DNA from: Cavia porcellus
Taxonomy: Eukaryota; Chordata; Mammalia; Rodentia; Caviidae
Reading direction: 5' to 3'
Length of the DNA stretch: 64,000 bases
Assembly: GCF_034190915.1 (NCBI RefSeq)
Contig: NW_026947484.1
Location: 182,212,982 to 182,276,981 of the forward strand
The position numbers were made by a program, and so were the translations under genes. The stretch's first letter is position 1. Every line of letters begins with the position of its first letter. The notes beneath the pieces are model-generated. The model was not told where the DNA came from. It did no database searches and was given only the letters and a program-made list of their open reading frames with translations. Of the stretch, positions 36,501-51,500 are shown piece by piece.

Positions 36501-39500
36501 TCCACTTCTTTATCAAAGACATTACATATCACTTAAGTAAGCCAACACAGAACAAGAAACTAAATGCAGTACACCTTGGCCTAATGTGACACCTCGTTCT
36601 TATTACTCTAACATGCTAACAATTTTGTTCATATGCTTTGAAACAAATAAACAGAATGACACCTACAAAACTGTATCTCTTGTTTTTCTCACCTATATGT
36701 AATCTCAGTTATGTAAATACACAGTACATAGTAATTCATACTTGGAAGTTTAAGGAAATCATAATCATATAACAAAAATGTAAAATTTTCATTTCCCTCA
36801 GAAACAGCTTTACAAAAAAATCCTATGAAAGTGTGTACTGTCTCCCAAGCAATAAATATGTATTATGACAAAACCAAATTATTTTTTTCCTTTGCCAGTA
36901 GATGGTGCTAACCGCCAGATGTGAGCACTATGAGGTTATTGTGCTAAAGATAACCTTGCTTACAAGCAGGTAAAGTACATCCAAACATCATCCTAACTAT
37001 CAAATTAATTCAAATGAGACAAGTATTTATAAATGCATTGTAAATATTAAAACTTTTAAAAAGACAATTGTATACTATGTCTTTAGGCCAGCATCATTTT
37101 TTCATATTTAAGGATCTCAGAGAACAATTTTCCTTTTCCACAGTCCAAAGAAATACACTGCATAGCCACCAACTAAAGGAGATCTCTGCTTTGAAACCCA
37201 GCTCCAACTACTCAATACTGTATCTGCGGTACCTTGGACAAGTTAATTCATCCACACCTTCGCTCCATTTCCTGCTAAGGGTAAAAAGTACTCCAGAGTT
37301 CACATGAAGTTTAACTGAGAAAATAGACATAAAGCACTCAGAAAAGTGTCCATGACAGTAAGTGCTGATTGCTACTGTTGCTGTCTTACAATGCCTAATG
37401 AAACAACCAGAACCAATTAATAATGCTTATCAAAAAAAGAACATAGCAATACAGTGGGTTATACAGCAATAACAAAGAATCACTAAGAATCACTAGTTAC
37501 AAACAACACACACAGGGAAATCTTATTAATATGTCGAGTTAAAATAAGTTCCAGAAAACTACAGAGTACATGAGTCCCCATTTGAAAATAAGGCCCGTGG
37601 CGCTGGAGGTGTTACTCAGTGCTATGCACAAGGCCCTAGGCTTAATTTCCAATACCACAAAAATTGATTAAGTAGGGCTCAAAACTTATTATAAAACTAA
37701 AAATGTTTATTCATATACATGATAGCAATTTTTCTAGAAGGTAAGATAAATGCAAACCTTAGGATGGAGCTTATGTGTGGGAAATGAGAGATAGAAGAAT
37801 ATATAAGTATATATACAGTTCTGGTGAAGTCCAGTTCTTAGACTGGGTGTAATGCTGTGAAGAAGTAAATTAATGTAACCACTCTGGGGAATGATTTGCC
37901 TGACACTGCCTAAATGATATATTTATGAATCGCTTTCCCTATAATTCAATACATCTACTCATAAGTATATGCTGAGAGAAAACCCTGCTGGTGTATACGA
38001 GTAACAGTATACAAAATTTCTTAGAAATATGTTTGACAAGGAAAAACTACAAAAAACTGTCAATAGAAAAATGAACTATTTCATATTAATTCTGCTATGC
38101 TATACAGAGATAAAAATCCATAAACTATAACCACACACAATAAGAATGAATCAAAGGAACAGAAGTTGAACAAAACACAAGTCACAGAAAAATATGAATT
38201 CATTTATAAAGCTGTATTGTTTAGGGATAGAAACACATGCTAAAACTACATGGAAAAGCAAAAAGTGAAAAGCACAGAATTAAAATAATGGTTACTTCTG
38301 AACAGGAAAAAAAACAGGAGGTACATAAACAGTGGGCATCAAAAATAATGTTAATAATTCTGGGAAGATGGTAGTGGCCATATATATCCTAATCTTTTCA
38401 AATCCACAAATAAAAACACAAAAAGCAACTGGATAGCAAAACCAAAATCCCATGCACAATTCTTACAACAAAACTATATCCAAAATAAAGTTCTGTAGTC
38501 TTGAATTTGAATTAGAAGTATGAACTCCTAAGTTATGTTACCTTTATATTCCTATCTCTGTTCACTGAAAGAGCCTAGAAACAATGACAAACTCAGTAAA
38601 ATGAACATGTCTAACACAGTTGTGGTTTTAAAATACCATCTCTTACTGTAAGAAACCAGTGCTTCTCAGAGTACTGAGTGGTTCCAAAAGGAAAGTATAA
38701 GATGAATCTTACAACAGCAGGCAAGGAAGCTAACCCAAAAATCTCAGCAGCCAATTTTAAGAGGCTTGTACTGACCAAAAATGAGATAATTTGAGCTTAA
38801 ATAATGAAATATGCTATATTGAAACCCACGAAATGTGCTTGAATGTATAAACTCGTAATTATCTAGTATAATCTTTTAAAAACTGATCATTTTTGGAAGA
38901 TGACAGAGAACCAGTTCATTATTATGAAAACTGGTAAAGGAAAATAAGCATTTATTCTGACTTTTTTATATGGCTTCTCAAAGAAAGTCAGAAATACCTA
39001 TTTATGATAATATTCAAACTGATAAAAAGAAAACAGAATTAGACAATCACCATTTTACAATTCTCAATAGGTACACACCGTAAGAGTAAATAGGTCTTAA
39101 TTTTATTTTTTTGAAAAGCTTTACAGCAAATCTGGACCCAGAAATGACTATCCTATAATAACTGTTAAGCACTAGGTAATAAAATTATAATAATATGCCA
39201 TGTGACTTCCATAAAATAGTAACAGTGTGCTATTATAATGGTTACTTAAGGCGGGAAAAGAGTTGAAATTGGAAGGAAACAAAGGACTTTTGTGGTGACT
39301 TAGGTAATGGTTATAAGAACATATTCTGTAATTCATTAGGTCATGTATTTGGTTTTTGTGGTTTTCTAAATGTTTATAATAAAAATATTTTTAAATGGCA
39401 ATTTTTCACAGTAAATTTTTTTATTATTTAAAGAGAAAAAAGGAAATAAAAAACATAGTAGTAAAAGGGTACAAGTAATACAGAATTTCAAGAAAAAAAT

Positions 39501-42500
39501 ATACAGTAAGAAATCACTAGTTAATAGGTTACATATTGTCATATTAGAAACAGTTGTCCAAATTATAAAATTAAAGCATATAAAGTGGACATTCATACAG
39601 TGAGAGTGCAGACAGTTCCATTCAATGATCCAACAAAAGCTCAGTAATATAGTTTTCCATCCTACACACTCAAACATAAATGCAGTTATATCCCTTAGAC
39701 CACCTTCCTTTCCGCTCTTTTTTACAATAACAATTACACTTTTTGGGTTTTATTACTTCCACAGTTCTTATTACTTTTTTTTTTTTGAAGAGAATAAAAC
39801 CAAACATGACTAAACAAAACACAGTCAGTTAGAACAGAAGGATGGGCATAGTACATGATGCAAAAATAGAATATCAGGTGATCAAAAATGGTTACCATTG
39901 TGCCTTTTGCTATTTTTAGAAAGAGTTGCCTATATCATCAGGTATAACAGAATTGACCAAAACAGTACAGAACAAGCCCAATAAAACCTACACTAGAGAC
40001 CTTACAGGACTTCAAAAGAAGATAATAGTCAAACCATAATGGGCATCATAGTAAATCTTATTGCCTTCAAAGTGGTTGCCTATACCCTCAAACTTGATAC
40101 TATCGAACAAAACAGAATATAGTAAAATCAGACAGAACAAGATGGGGAGAGCAATACTGGGGTTCAAATCAGGTTAATAGGAAAACAAAAAAGTTACTAT
40201 AATATATCCCGCTATTTTTTAATTTAGTTTTCCCTTAATTGAAAAAAAATAAGAAAAAGTAGATTAATTTTTAAAAAGGCGGGGAGACTGAGATAAAGGA
40301 GCACATTGTAACAGAACAACACAGGTCAGAACTGAACAATTTTAATCTAAATAACATATATAAGGATTCATTACATCATAATTCTCTATATTTTATATAT
40401 ATTTTAAAGACATTTTATACCCATCCAGTATCACTTGAAATTTTGGGTGGGGGTGACAAAAGGTCTAAGTATGTAGTCTAGGCTTCTCTTGAATTCACTA
40501 TGGAACCCAAGCTGGCCTTGAACTCATGGCAACCCTCCTACCTCAGCCTCATGAATGTTGGGATTAAAGAAGTACACCACCATACCAGATTTAGTTGAAA
40601 TTTCAGTAAAGCAAGGTTAGAGAGAAAATTTAACTTGATTGGGATGATAATCTAAATGGCTGAGTTGAAATTCTGACCCTGACATTAGATAACTCTTTAA
40701 GCCCTAATCTCTTATGCAAAATGGGAATGAAAAATATGTCATTAATAAATACTTTATTACTACTTCATTGTAGTAAAATACAATTTTTAAATTTTCTATT
40801 TAACGTATTGTTTAGCTTAAGTCTATAAAGAATATATTTATAAATGTACAATTTTATTTCAAGAGATCAACTAATCCTGATCTGCAGTTCTCCTTACTCA
40901 AATCCAAAAATCCCTTACAATAGGATATAGTAATCCATTTCTTTAGTGTTGTATTCACTGAATCTGTAACAGCACTTGGACCCAGATAACAAAACAAAAT
41001 TGCTGCTCCAATAAGTTGTTATTCTAGATGAGTGATACAGCCCAATATTAAAAAAAAAAAAAAAAACATAGTATGTCAGGTAGCAATAAGTCTAAGAAGA
41101 AAAATAAGAGAAAAATCATGGGATAGTTAATGGAAAGACTTCTCTGATAAAAGAAAATATGAGCTTTCTGGGAAAGAACAATACAGGAAGGAAAAAGCAA
41201 GTACAAAGGCACTGAGGTTAAATCATACATTACATGTCAAGAAACGGGCAAGTTCATGTGGTTGAATGCAGTAAGGGGGAAACAGTGCTAGCTTATTACA
41301 TCAGAGACAGTACAGGAAAAATTCCTGTAGGGTTTTATAGGCCATTATAAGACTTTGCTCATGATAAGATAAAACTTTTGGGCACAGAGTAACATGTTCT
41401 AACTTATTTTGAAATAATCTGTTCCTAAGACAAGAGCAGCTAGACCATTTAGGAAGCTACTGAAATTATCCAAGCAAGAAGTGGTAGTTAAAATTCCAAG
41501 AACAGAGGTGGAATTGATGGAAAGTATCAGATACTATATATATCTTACTTTTTATATAGTTTTAGCACAATTTATGCCCAGAAAACCTTTTCAAAATGCT
41601 GTTACTTTTTGAATATATTGTTATAGAAGCACATTTTTTGCTCTCAACAAACAGAGCACACTGATTTGTATTTTACATTTTCTTCAACACATCAATCCTC
41701 TTCAGGATACCTGAGTCTGGATTTACTTTTCTTCACATCAAAACTAAAAAATTAATGTTCAGAGCTCTCATAAGGCTCTAAATCCAACAAAGAGTATGAC
41801 AAGAACAATTATATATGAGCCACACTACCTGGACTTCTTGTTTGATCAGTCACATTCATGATGTTTATCATGCTGTAACTCTGAATGAGTTGGTTTTTCC
41901 AGACCAAATACTTAATGCCCCTTCATGTTTGAAATGTTTCCATTAAAGATACATAAGACAATAGTAACAATAATTGCCTCTAGGGGAAGCAAGATGAGAA
42001 AGACATAAAGAGATGTATTTTATCCTTGAACATAAATTTTTTTTTGTCTTTTTCGTTTTTATCGGTACGAAGGACCGCACACTCACGACCGCACACTTAT
42101 AAGGAAGGCGCTTATGCTGCTGAGCTAAATCCCCAGCCCCTAACATAAAATGTTTTTAAGGGCTGGGGATTTAGCTCAGTGGCCCATCGTCCCCCTGACA
42201 AGTGCAGTTGTCAGTTCAATTCCTGGTACCAAAAAAAAAAAAAATTTTTTTCAAGAAAATAAATTCCATTTTACTAACAATTTACTAAACATTTTGTTAA
42301 AATATCTCACAGTTCACCAAACTGGCAGCTTACCAGACTGAAGATGCCAGTAAAACATTAGTGTGGTTTGTAAGAAACGTCAGTGGAGGCTCTGCAAGCA
42401 GCAAACAGGATAAAATTCCCCCACCAAAGCAGTGTAGCATAGCAGTGAACCAGCTGGAAACAGGATTCTTGCGTGCTACTGCTACTGCTCCTGAAATGGT

Positions 42501-45500
42501 AAAGTAAAAACACAGTCTGAGATGTTTACATATTTGTTATGCAAGCCCCAAATACCCATCACATTAAAGAAACAAACTTTTTAGAGGAGGAATACAAATC
42601 TGAACCTAGCCTGGGCAACTGATTCAGACCCAGTCTCCGAAAAAGAAGAAAGGTGACCAGTGACAGCGCAGTCGGAGACTCTGAGCTCAGTCTACAGTAC
42701 CATAAAGGTGAGTGGGTGAATAAACGTCATAAATTTATAGTTTTAAACAACTTATTCATATGTGGACCAGTCATGATCAGTGAGCACGTCTTTTGTTATT
42801 TAAGGACTAGAAATCTTTTTTAATGGTTGATTTTGGGCATCTTTACAATACTCTGTTCAGGTTTTTCTTGCTGGTTTCCTAGTAGTAGATAATTTGTAAA
42901 CAACCTTTCTATCACTGTCTCCTTTCATTGCAGGTCTTACTGTAAGGACTCTCAGACAATACGTCAAAGTAATATACCAAGAAAAGCTCAGAAGCCAGGG
43001 ATACAGCTCAGTGGCACAGCACTGAGCAAGCTCAATGGTTCCTGAGTTCGATTCCCAGTAAAAAAAAAAAAAACCAGAAAGGAAGTTTATAACCTTAATT
43101 AAGCATTTCAGAAACTAGTCTAGAAACGAGTAACAAACCCAAAGGTGAAAGGATGAGGAGTAGGTATTTATAGCAGCTCAGTATTAGTACTAACAAATTA
43201 TTAGAAACGAAAATAACAGCTTAAAATGTATAAACCTTGTGGATACCACTGTGAACAACATCAGAAGATTCCAGATACAGTACACTAAAAACACACTAAC
43301 ATTTCTGAAATATACAACCTGAACTATTCTCATTAAACAAACCCAAATTGAGTGCTAGAAGGGGGGAAAAGTGTAAAATGTCAAGGTCAAGAAACACACA
43401 AAAATGAAACAGAACAACAAAATGTTTAGGCATGGTGGCACATGCCTGAAACCACAGTATCCTAGCAAGACGATCACAACCACAAGCCAGGGTGAGTAAT
43501 TTACCAACACTGTCTAAAAATAAAAAGGGCTGAACAACACAGGTCAGTGCAAAGGCCCTGGGTTCAACCCTCAGTGAGGGGCGAGAAAGAGGCTTATAAA
43601 ATACCTAAATAACATTCAAGAGACAACAACTGCGGTCAGAGGCATAGTTTAGTAGTCGAGAGTTTATCTAACACTCTGGAGGCCATAGTAAATGAAGGGG
43701 CATTAAATATTTGGTCTGGAAAATTTACTTTGTGAACCTAACTCATACAGAATTACAGTAAGTCCAAACAAAAAGTCCAATCCTCATTTAAGAAAAAAAA
43801 AAAAAAGATAACTGAATGTAACACATGTCATAATACCCTGCGTAGGAATGAAATAATGATTAAGGACCTTATTAGACAACTGACAAAATCTACGGAATGT
43901 GGTTTAGACAATAACATATCACAGTTAAAGTTTCTGATTTTGATAACTCTACTGTGATTCTTAGCACATACGCACTCAAATGTAATAGTAACTGGTGAAT
44001 GGCCCCAACTCACATTTTTAAAGTGGCTCTCAGAAATAATACACGTGAATTTTAAAATTCAAGCAGAATAGTAAATAAAACAAAACCAGCTTATGGTGAA
44101 TCTGAGTAAAGTATATATAGGAGTTCCTTAATCATTTATCCTAAAACTTTCCTATAAATTTAAAATCAATGGGAAAAAGTATTAATAAAATAAGGGTGTC
44201 CAGAGAAACAGGAGTAATTTATAGAAGTAGAAACTAATTAAACAGAAACTAAAGTAGGCAGTAATAATGGGCAATCAATAAATCCAACCCAAAGCTGCTC
44301 TCTGGACAGCCCAATACAATAAACCATTACTATGCAAATCTGAACAAAAGAGTAAATACATATAACATTAGACAGAAAGGAAGTAATTCCATTTAATAAA
44401 GTTTAAAAAACTACAAGAAAATAACATGTATTTCAAACAAATAAATATAAGGATGTGTTGAAGTGGACAATGTTCTAAGAAACTATAAAATGGCAAATTC
44501 CCTTAATAAAAGCCAGAAACCTGAACATGCAAATAACTATAAAAAAAGAATAGAGGACAAAGACATAGCTTTGCAAAGGTACCAGACCTAGATAAATTAA
44601 CGAAAAACTTTTACTATTTCTTAATTGCTCATTCTTATGTTTATAACTACTGTAGAGTATAGCAAATGTTAAGGTACTATAGGCAGGAAAGAGTTGCTGT
44701 GCCCAAGGCTTCCCACATCTTTAAAACAGACACACACACACACACACACACACACCACAGATCCTCTAAAAAAGAGAAGGAAAATGTAACTCACCTCACA
44801 GCATTAACTACAAAGGACTAAACCCACTGCTTAGAATGGCACCTGGCACGTGGTAAGCAGTGACACCAGCTGATACTATCACAGAATAGGGTGGGAAGAG
44901 CAAAATGACCCCTTTTTCTCTGTACCTACTATTCACTCACACTTCTCTTTTGGGGGGTTACCATTTAAGTAGATTGTCTTTGCTCTTTCTACAGTCTTTC
45001 TCCTCCGCTTCCTGTCTCTCTTCTTCCTCGCCCCTCCCCTTTCCCACCTTTTCTCTGGCTGACCCTGATTAGCCCTGAGATGCATGCTTTAAGAGCTCCA
45101 AAGGTAACTGACTGCTCCTGATAAACACATGATTAGAGGGTACTAGCTGGGGTCTCTATCCTCCGCACTCTTTAGCTTCATACTGAACATTTACCACTAG
45201 TGACACTCATCACTTATTTGTTAAGCCAAATCCAACTACACTCAGCTTTCCTTTGACCATTAAAACAAAATAAATTTACTAAATGCTTTCACATGAGATA
45301 GTCACACACATAACAGTCATTTGTGGTTTTATTAAAGTAATTTTCCTTTTCCTTCAAGTTTCACTTCCTCATTCCTCTTAAGACCTATCAAATTCTCTAT
45401 TTTCTTCACAAGTCATCTCTCCATTTCTCCACTGTTAATTTTTGAGATACTAAAAGAGATTTTAGTATAAAGCACGTGCTCTATAAATGTTTATCTCTAA

Positions 45501-48500
45501 AGGTCAGGTATATGAGAAGTGATTCAAAGAGTTTAAGCATAAAATTTCACTACCATTAGTTTCAGACCAGGAGCTGTGACTGTATTAATTTTGTAACCTT
45601 TTGATAGGGCTTCTTAAATCTCTCTTAGAATAAACTTAATAGTTTATAAAATGGAAATAATGCATATCTTATGAGGATTTAAAATGAGAAAACATACGTA
45701 AGACACATGTTTACACCTAGCACATGTCGGACACTCCGCTAATGGATGTATCTGTTGAATGGACTGATCACTGACAACAGACAACAGAGAAGAGAGATAG
45801 GCGAAATGAAACCCTTCTGCCCAAGTCCTCTCAGCCCGTAGCGTAATTCTCCTGAGTGCTGATTCAAAGACTGGGATGAGAATGACTTATCATGGCACGG
45901 AAACAGTACCCATAAACCAACAGTCTTAAATCAACAAAACTAACCTTTATTAGGAAAAGAACCAGTGGGGATGTCTCCCTCACATCAGTTTCAGTTAAGA
46001 TGTTCAAACTATGCTATCAAGAGGATTATTTTCTCCTAAGTTCTTAGCAAAAATTGTTACATTACAACCTGAATCTAATTTCAAGTATAAGGTATTTAAA
46101 ATACAAATAATCATATGAACTTCAATACTGAAATATTTCAAGAGAAGGAGGAAGTAAGTGGTGAGTCGAGGACGCAGCCAGTGCAAAAGTCCTGCTCTTC
46201 ACAACGCTCCTGATGCTAGAGGAACACAGCAAGGCAGCGCAAACGGCCACAGCAGCACAGAAAGAAAGGGTTAGGTGTTTAAAGTAAGCTGCGTGTAATT
46301 TCCACGTGGCTCACAGTGCAAACCTAGGTTTTTACTTTAACCAAATAAACCAGAAATTGGCAAACTTTTGACAGTAAGTAGTTTGCACTCCCTTGGCCAG
46401 TCTCTACTGAGTACTCAAATATGCCAATATAGGGTCGAAACCAGCCAGGGAATATGTAAATTAATGAACAAGGCTGTGTTCCAATAAAATGCTGTTTGTT
46501 TTCATCATGCCTTAAAACTGGGGCTGGGGATTTAGCTCAGTGGCATAAGCGCCTGCCTTGCAAGCAGGCAGTCGTGAGTTCGATCCCTGGTACCGATACA
46601 AAGGAAAAAGTCAAAAAAAAAAAAAAAAAAAAACCATACACAGAGTCACAATCTACTCCCACGAACTCACTTAAAATCCTATCTATGAGATTCCTCACTC
46701 TGGCCAAAATAAATCATTAGGCCATGCTTTAAAACAGTTTTATTAATTTAGTTATAGCAAAGTTTAGTAATATATTTTGAATACATGGCAAATATAACAT
46801 TTTAAATTTTATTGTACTCAGTCCACTTTAGTTCAACAGTATGTACCTATTTTTAAAAACTAGTTGTACTACTGCTTACTTTCAAAACATTTAACATTCT
46901 GCTTGCCAGTGGTTGACACAACTTATGGAAAGAAGCATGAGAAGGCTCTACTTTTGCCTCAACTCCAGGTGTAAAGTATTTTTAAATTGAATATTTTTAT
47001 TTATATTGAATATTAATATAATTTTGTTTTAATATTTCTGCCTTATAAATTTATATCCTTAAAAACAAGAGGGAAAAAAGCTAATGTATCTCCTATGCCT
47101 CAAACATGCTTTTTCATTAAAATTATTAAAAAACAATCATGTAGGCAACAAGATGTCACAGATAATCTGTGACACAATTCAAGGAGCAAGTCTGAATCAT
47201 AGTGAACCACACAGTCCCATGGACCCACTCTGTGGGCATTTCCCCAGTTCTATAATGTGTAACTAGAATAGATATATTGTACTCGGTAACTGGCACAATC
47301 CCCATTTTGATTCTCTGATCCAGAGAAAGAATCACTATGGTAGAAAATATCAAGTAGAAATTAACACAGGAAACAAACAAACAAAAAAAAGACTCAGACA
47401 TCAGTGTCATAATCAAAGACTTGAAAGTTTAAAATGTACAACTTGCCGGTTTGGGGTCTATACATAAAGCACATCTGTTCTGGGTAAGGACTGAATCATC
47501 ATGTAGACAGGTAGTAACTCCAGTGCAACTAGTAATTTAAAATGCATACTTTTATCAGTCAAATAAGTACAGCTTTTATAACCTATCAAATGCTAGGTTA
47601 TAAAAGCAAATACTTTTTTTCTCCATATTAATTTTCAAAAATAACAACAAAAGAAAGCAACAAAAAACCAGAAGCAATTTGTATTTTTTTTGTTTGTACC
47701 GGGGATTGAACTCACTATCTCACGTTTACCAGGCAGGTACTTGTGCCACTGAGCTAATCCCCAAGGCCTGCAATTTGTATTTTGTTAAACTCTAACCGCC
47801 TTGCTTCAGGTCTATGTCAACTCTCCAACAGAGATCACACAGATTTTGCTCATATTGAGAGTCCACACAGTATCATAGTAATTGGACTTGATGACCAGAA
47901 AGAGTACTGTAGACATCTTACTAAGATATATGCAAACCAGAAAATGGGATGTTAAACTCTATTCCTGGGTGTCTGTTATCAATTGAATCCAGTCAGGAGA
48001 CAGAAAATACAACAGTATTTTATTAATATAAAGAACTAAATAGATATAAAACTATTAATTAGGTGAGTCAAAGATAGAAAAGCAAATACTGTCATCACAA
48101 AGGTTATGAGACACAGAAAGCAATTTCTACTCCAGGGGAACAAACAAGAAACTCAAATTATTAAAATTTAAAAGCGTCAAGGAAAAATTGTTTCAAAACA
48201 AAACTGAGATCCCTGAGGAAACATCTATTGATGATACAAATAAAATACTGAGGATAAAGTTGACATCAGCCTACCCCTAGTCCACTAGCCAGTGCGAACT
48301 AGACTCTGGTCTCCTGACTTTCAGATCTTTCCACAGCATTCCCTGACCAGCATGTTGTCATGTCACTCAAATATTCTTGCTTTAGTTTTGGGTTTTTTTT
48401 TTTTTTTTTTTTTTTTTTAGTATGTATGTCAGGCCTGATGATACACATCTGTAATCCAGCACTTTGGGAAGCTACAACTGTTAATTCCAGCCCAGCAACT

Positions 48501-51500
48501 TATTGAGAACCTGTCTCAAAATTTAAAAAATTTTAAAAGGGCTAGGAATGTAGCTCGGTGTGAAGGCCCTCAATTCAATCCCCCTAATTGTTCAAACAAA
48601 ATTCTCTAAACTCACAGAAATATTAATTATAGGTAGTCATTTCTGATATCACACTGGATAGAACCTTTTCTGTTTTTTTAAATCACTTACCAAAAGTGAC
48701 TTTTGGAATGTCATGAGTGTTCTATTTTTATACGGATATTGATTAAACAAATGTGACCATTCTGAAAATTCACTGAGCTGTGTACTTATGACTTTTGCAA
48801 CTTTCTGTATATTTGCACATGAGGATTCATAAAGACTGCAAAGTTGTGCTACCATACCTGCACTTATTTGCCCTGATAAAATAAAACAACAGCCCAATAG
48901 AAAAATGAGCACAAATATGCAATTTATAGAGTAGCCAAACTGATAAATTTTTAATTCATTAACTCTTTCGTCTCACACAAATTAAAGGAAGAAAGAATGA
49001 CAAACTGTTCCTGCATTTAATTCCTAAGACAAAGGAGAAATTGTTTGTGATATGGAAATGGCAGAAATTATGGGAGAAAATGATCAAGTCAAATGATTTC
49101 TTACTGAGAAATGTAAATATTAAGAAATTAGGAGGGGCTGGGGATTTAGCTCAGCGGCATAAGCGCCTGCCTTGCAAGCAGGCAGCCGTGAGTTCGATCC
49201 CTGGTACCAGTAAAAAGGAAAAAGACAAAAAAAAAAAAAAAAAAAAAGAAATTAGGAACATTAAATATACCTGCAAAAAGAGAACACAGAATCGTTGAGA
49301 AACCTGGGAATTTACCATACTTGGAGTCAAGACTACCTCTATAATTTAATAAATTGTACAATGTAGGAAGGTTATTTTAGTCCCTTAAAACTATACCTAG
49401 ACTGTTATATGGATTCAGTAACTTTTACAGAAACGTTTGAGGATTAGAACTATCACACTGAAATATTCTGCGTGTATCTGAAATCAATGATCACGTTATT
49501 GTTTAAGAAGGATAGTGCAACTTTGAGACACTACAAAAAAAGGAAAAAGAAAGTGAAGTTGGGTTTCATTAGGCTATACTACTGTCTTTCACTTTGGTAT
49601 CATCAACATTTAAAGTAGTGCTTAATATAGGATAGTAGCATTTCAATAACTATTTGCTTAATTAAACTATATATGACTTGGGGACTTTTGGGAAGATGCT
49701 CGAAGAGGGGTAAGCAGCAGAGAAAGAGCCTCTCTGAGAGTTGCAGTCCAGACACTGGAATACAGCAATAGGAGAAAGACAAGAAGAAAGGAAGTGGGTA
49801 CCCTTGGATCCAGAAAGGATCTGAAGCAAGAATTGAAGCCCAAAAAAAAAAAAAAAAAAAAGAATTGAAGGCCATGGTGGGAGAGAACCAGAAACTTCAA
49901 CTTAGAAGAAGGAGGTAACCGTAGAGCCCTTTCCCTGAACTCACTGCGTGGCAGGAGCAGTTCAAACATGCAGACTTCTTGACTGCTGGTACCACCAGAG
50001 GCCTCCAGGGAGAGATGCAGCAATGGAAAGGCAGCAATGGAAAGGACAGTGGACATGAAGGACTGCACTAGCCGTGACAGTTCTTCCTGGCATTCCAAGA
50101 CTGGGGCTGCCTCAGGGTCACAGAAAATACTGTGGGTTTTTTTTTTGTTTGTTGTTTTATTTATTTTTTTTTCTCTTTTTCCTTTTTACCGGTACCAGGG
50201 ATTGAACTCACGACTGCCTGCTTACAAGGCAGGCACTTATGCCACTGAACTAAATCCCCAGCCCCACAGAAAATACTGTGCACCCTTGCAAAAAGAACCA
50301 GGGGCTGAGCAAAGCAGGAAGCAACTTTTCTACTCCAACAAACTAAAGAGGTAGGATCTTTCAACAGACTCAAAACCCAAAACCAGCTACACCTGGAGGA
50401 CACCTCTGAGTAGACATTTCCTAACGGTTCTAAATACTAGCAACAGGAAATTTACAAGCATCAACCAGGAATTAAACTAAACTATATATGACCTGAGGAG
50501 AGGTTAGCAAAAACTGCTGTGGCAGAATTTAAACAATAAACGATTCACAGCAGAAATAATTATAGATTAAATTTTCAGAAGTATGATAGAAGAGACCAAC
50601 TGGATGTAAATATCCAATGTTTTATTTTAATAAAGATTTAAACAAAAAGAACAAATAAGCTGATGATATACATTTTCTGTTCAAATGGGTTCTCACTAAC
50701 AGTTACTATAGTGACAAACTCCAACTTCTAACTTTTATTAGGGACAAAAAACGTACACTATTGGCCCCAACTAAACACCTGTAGATAATCAGGTGCCATG
50801 ATTTAGGAAGAACTAGAGTAATTACAAGACAAATAAAGATAATCTAAGCAAAAAATGAAACAAAACAAAAATCCAATTTATATACTAATGTTTTTATATC
50901 TTTGCTAAAGCAAACTAATGAGATGCAACTTTTCTCCAGACCTCAGGTAGAAAGAACTAATCTTCTTTATCCTCTTGGCCTCTGCTAGTATTTTTTTAAG
51001 AACTAGGCACAGACTACTTACAAATGGTAAGCTGTAAATAGCAGGAAAGTGGAGACTGCAGTGGTAGAGAACATTTAAAAACTGAGACTAAAACAGTAAA
51101 ATGCTTGAAAAGGTAAACGTAAGAAAACCCCACTTCTTGCAACTATAGATTTTTTTAAAGGAGAACAAAGACAAATATTCTTATATCCCTGGACACTGAA
51201 AACCCAATCCTAACCCAATACCCAAATTACAGGAATGAGAAAAAAAGAAAAAAATTAACAGATTTATCTATTTAAAAAAAGGTAAATTGACTTGACCATG
51301 AAATATTTAAAACTACTGCCATAAACAAAGTTTAAAAGACAGCTTTACTACATATAAATACAATATCCATAATCCACAAAGAGTATCAATAAAATAATAC
51401 AACCTACAGCCCAATAGAAATACGGGCAAATGATAACAAGCAATTTATGGAATGAAATACAAGTGCCCAAAAAACCAAAAAAGCACATACGCATTAGCAA

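Larger units (their letters stand above)
32165..42333 (-). other. TMEM38B: TMEM38B intron 2 (10.2 kb)
   Basis: Donor GTAAGC at 42333, acceptor TTTCAG at 32165. Contents are SINEs, two HAL1-type 3' ends, LTR pieces and MIR, listed separately; 32600-33480, 34000-34600, 36470-37150, 38400-39380 and 41450-42000 hold nothing I recognise beyond AT-rich intron. Confidence 0.9.

Noticed and set aside
46520..46600. tRNA gene-like sequence (A and B box, GAGTTCGATCC)
   Set aside because: It is an ID SINE, derived from a tRNA, with an A-tail and many sister copies here; no complete cloverleaf.
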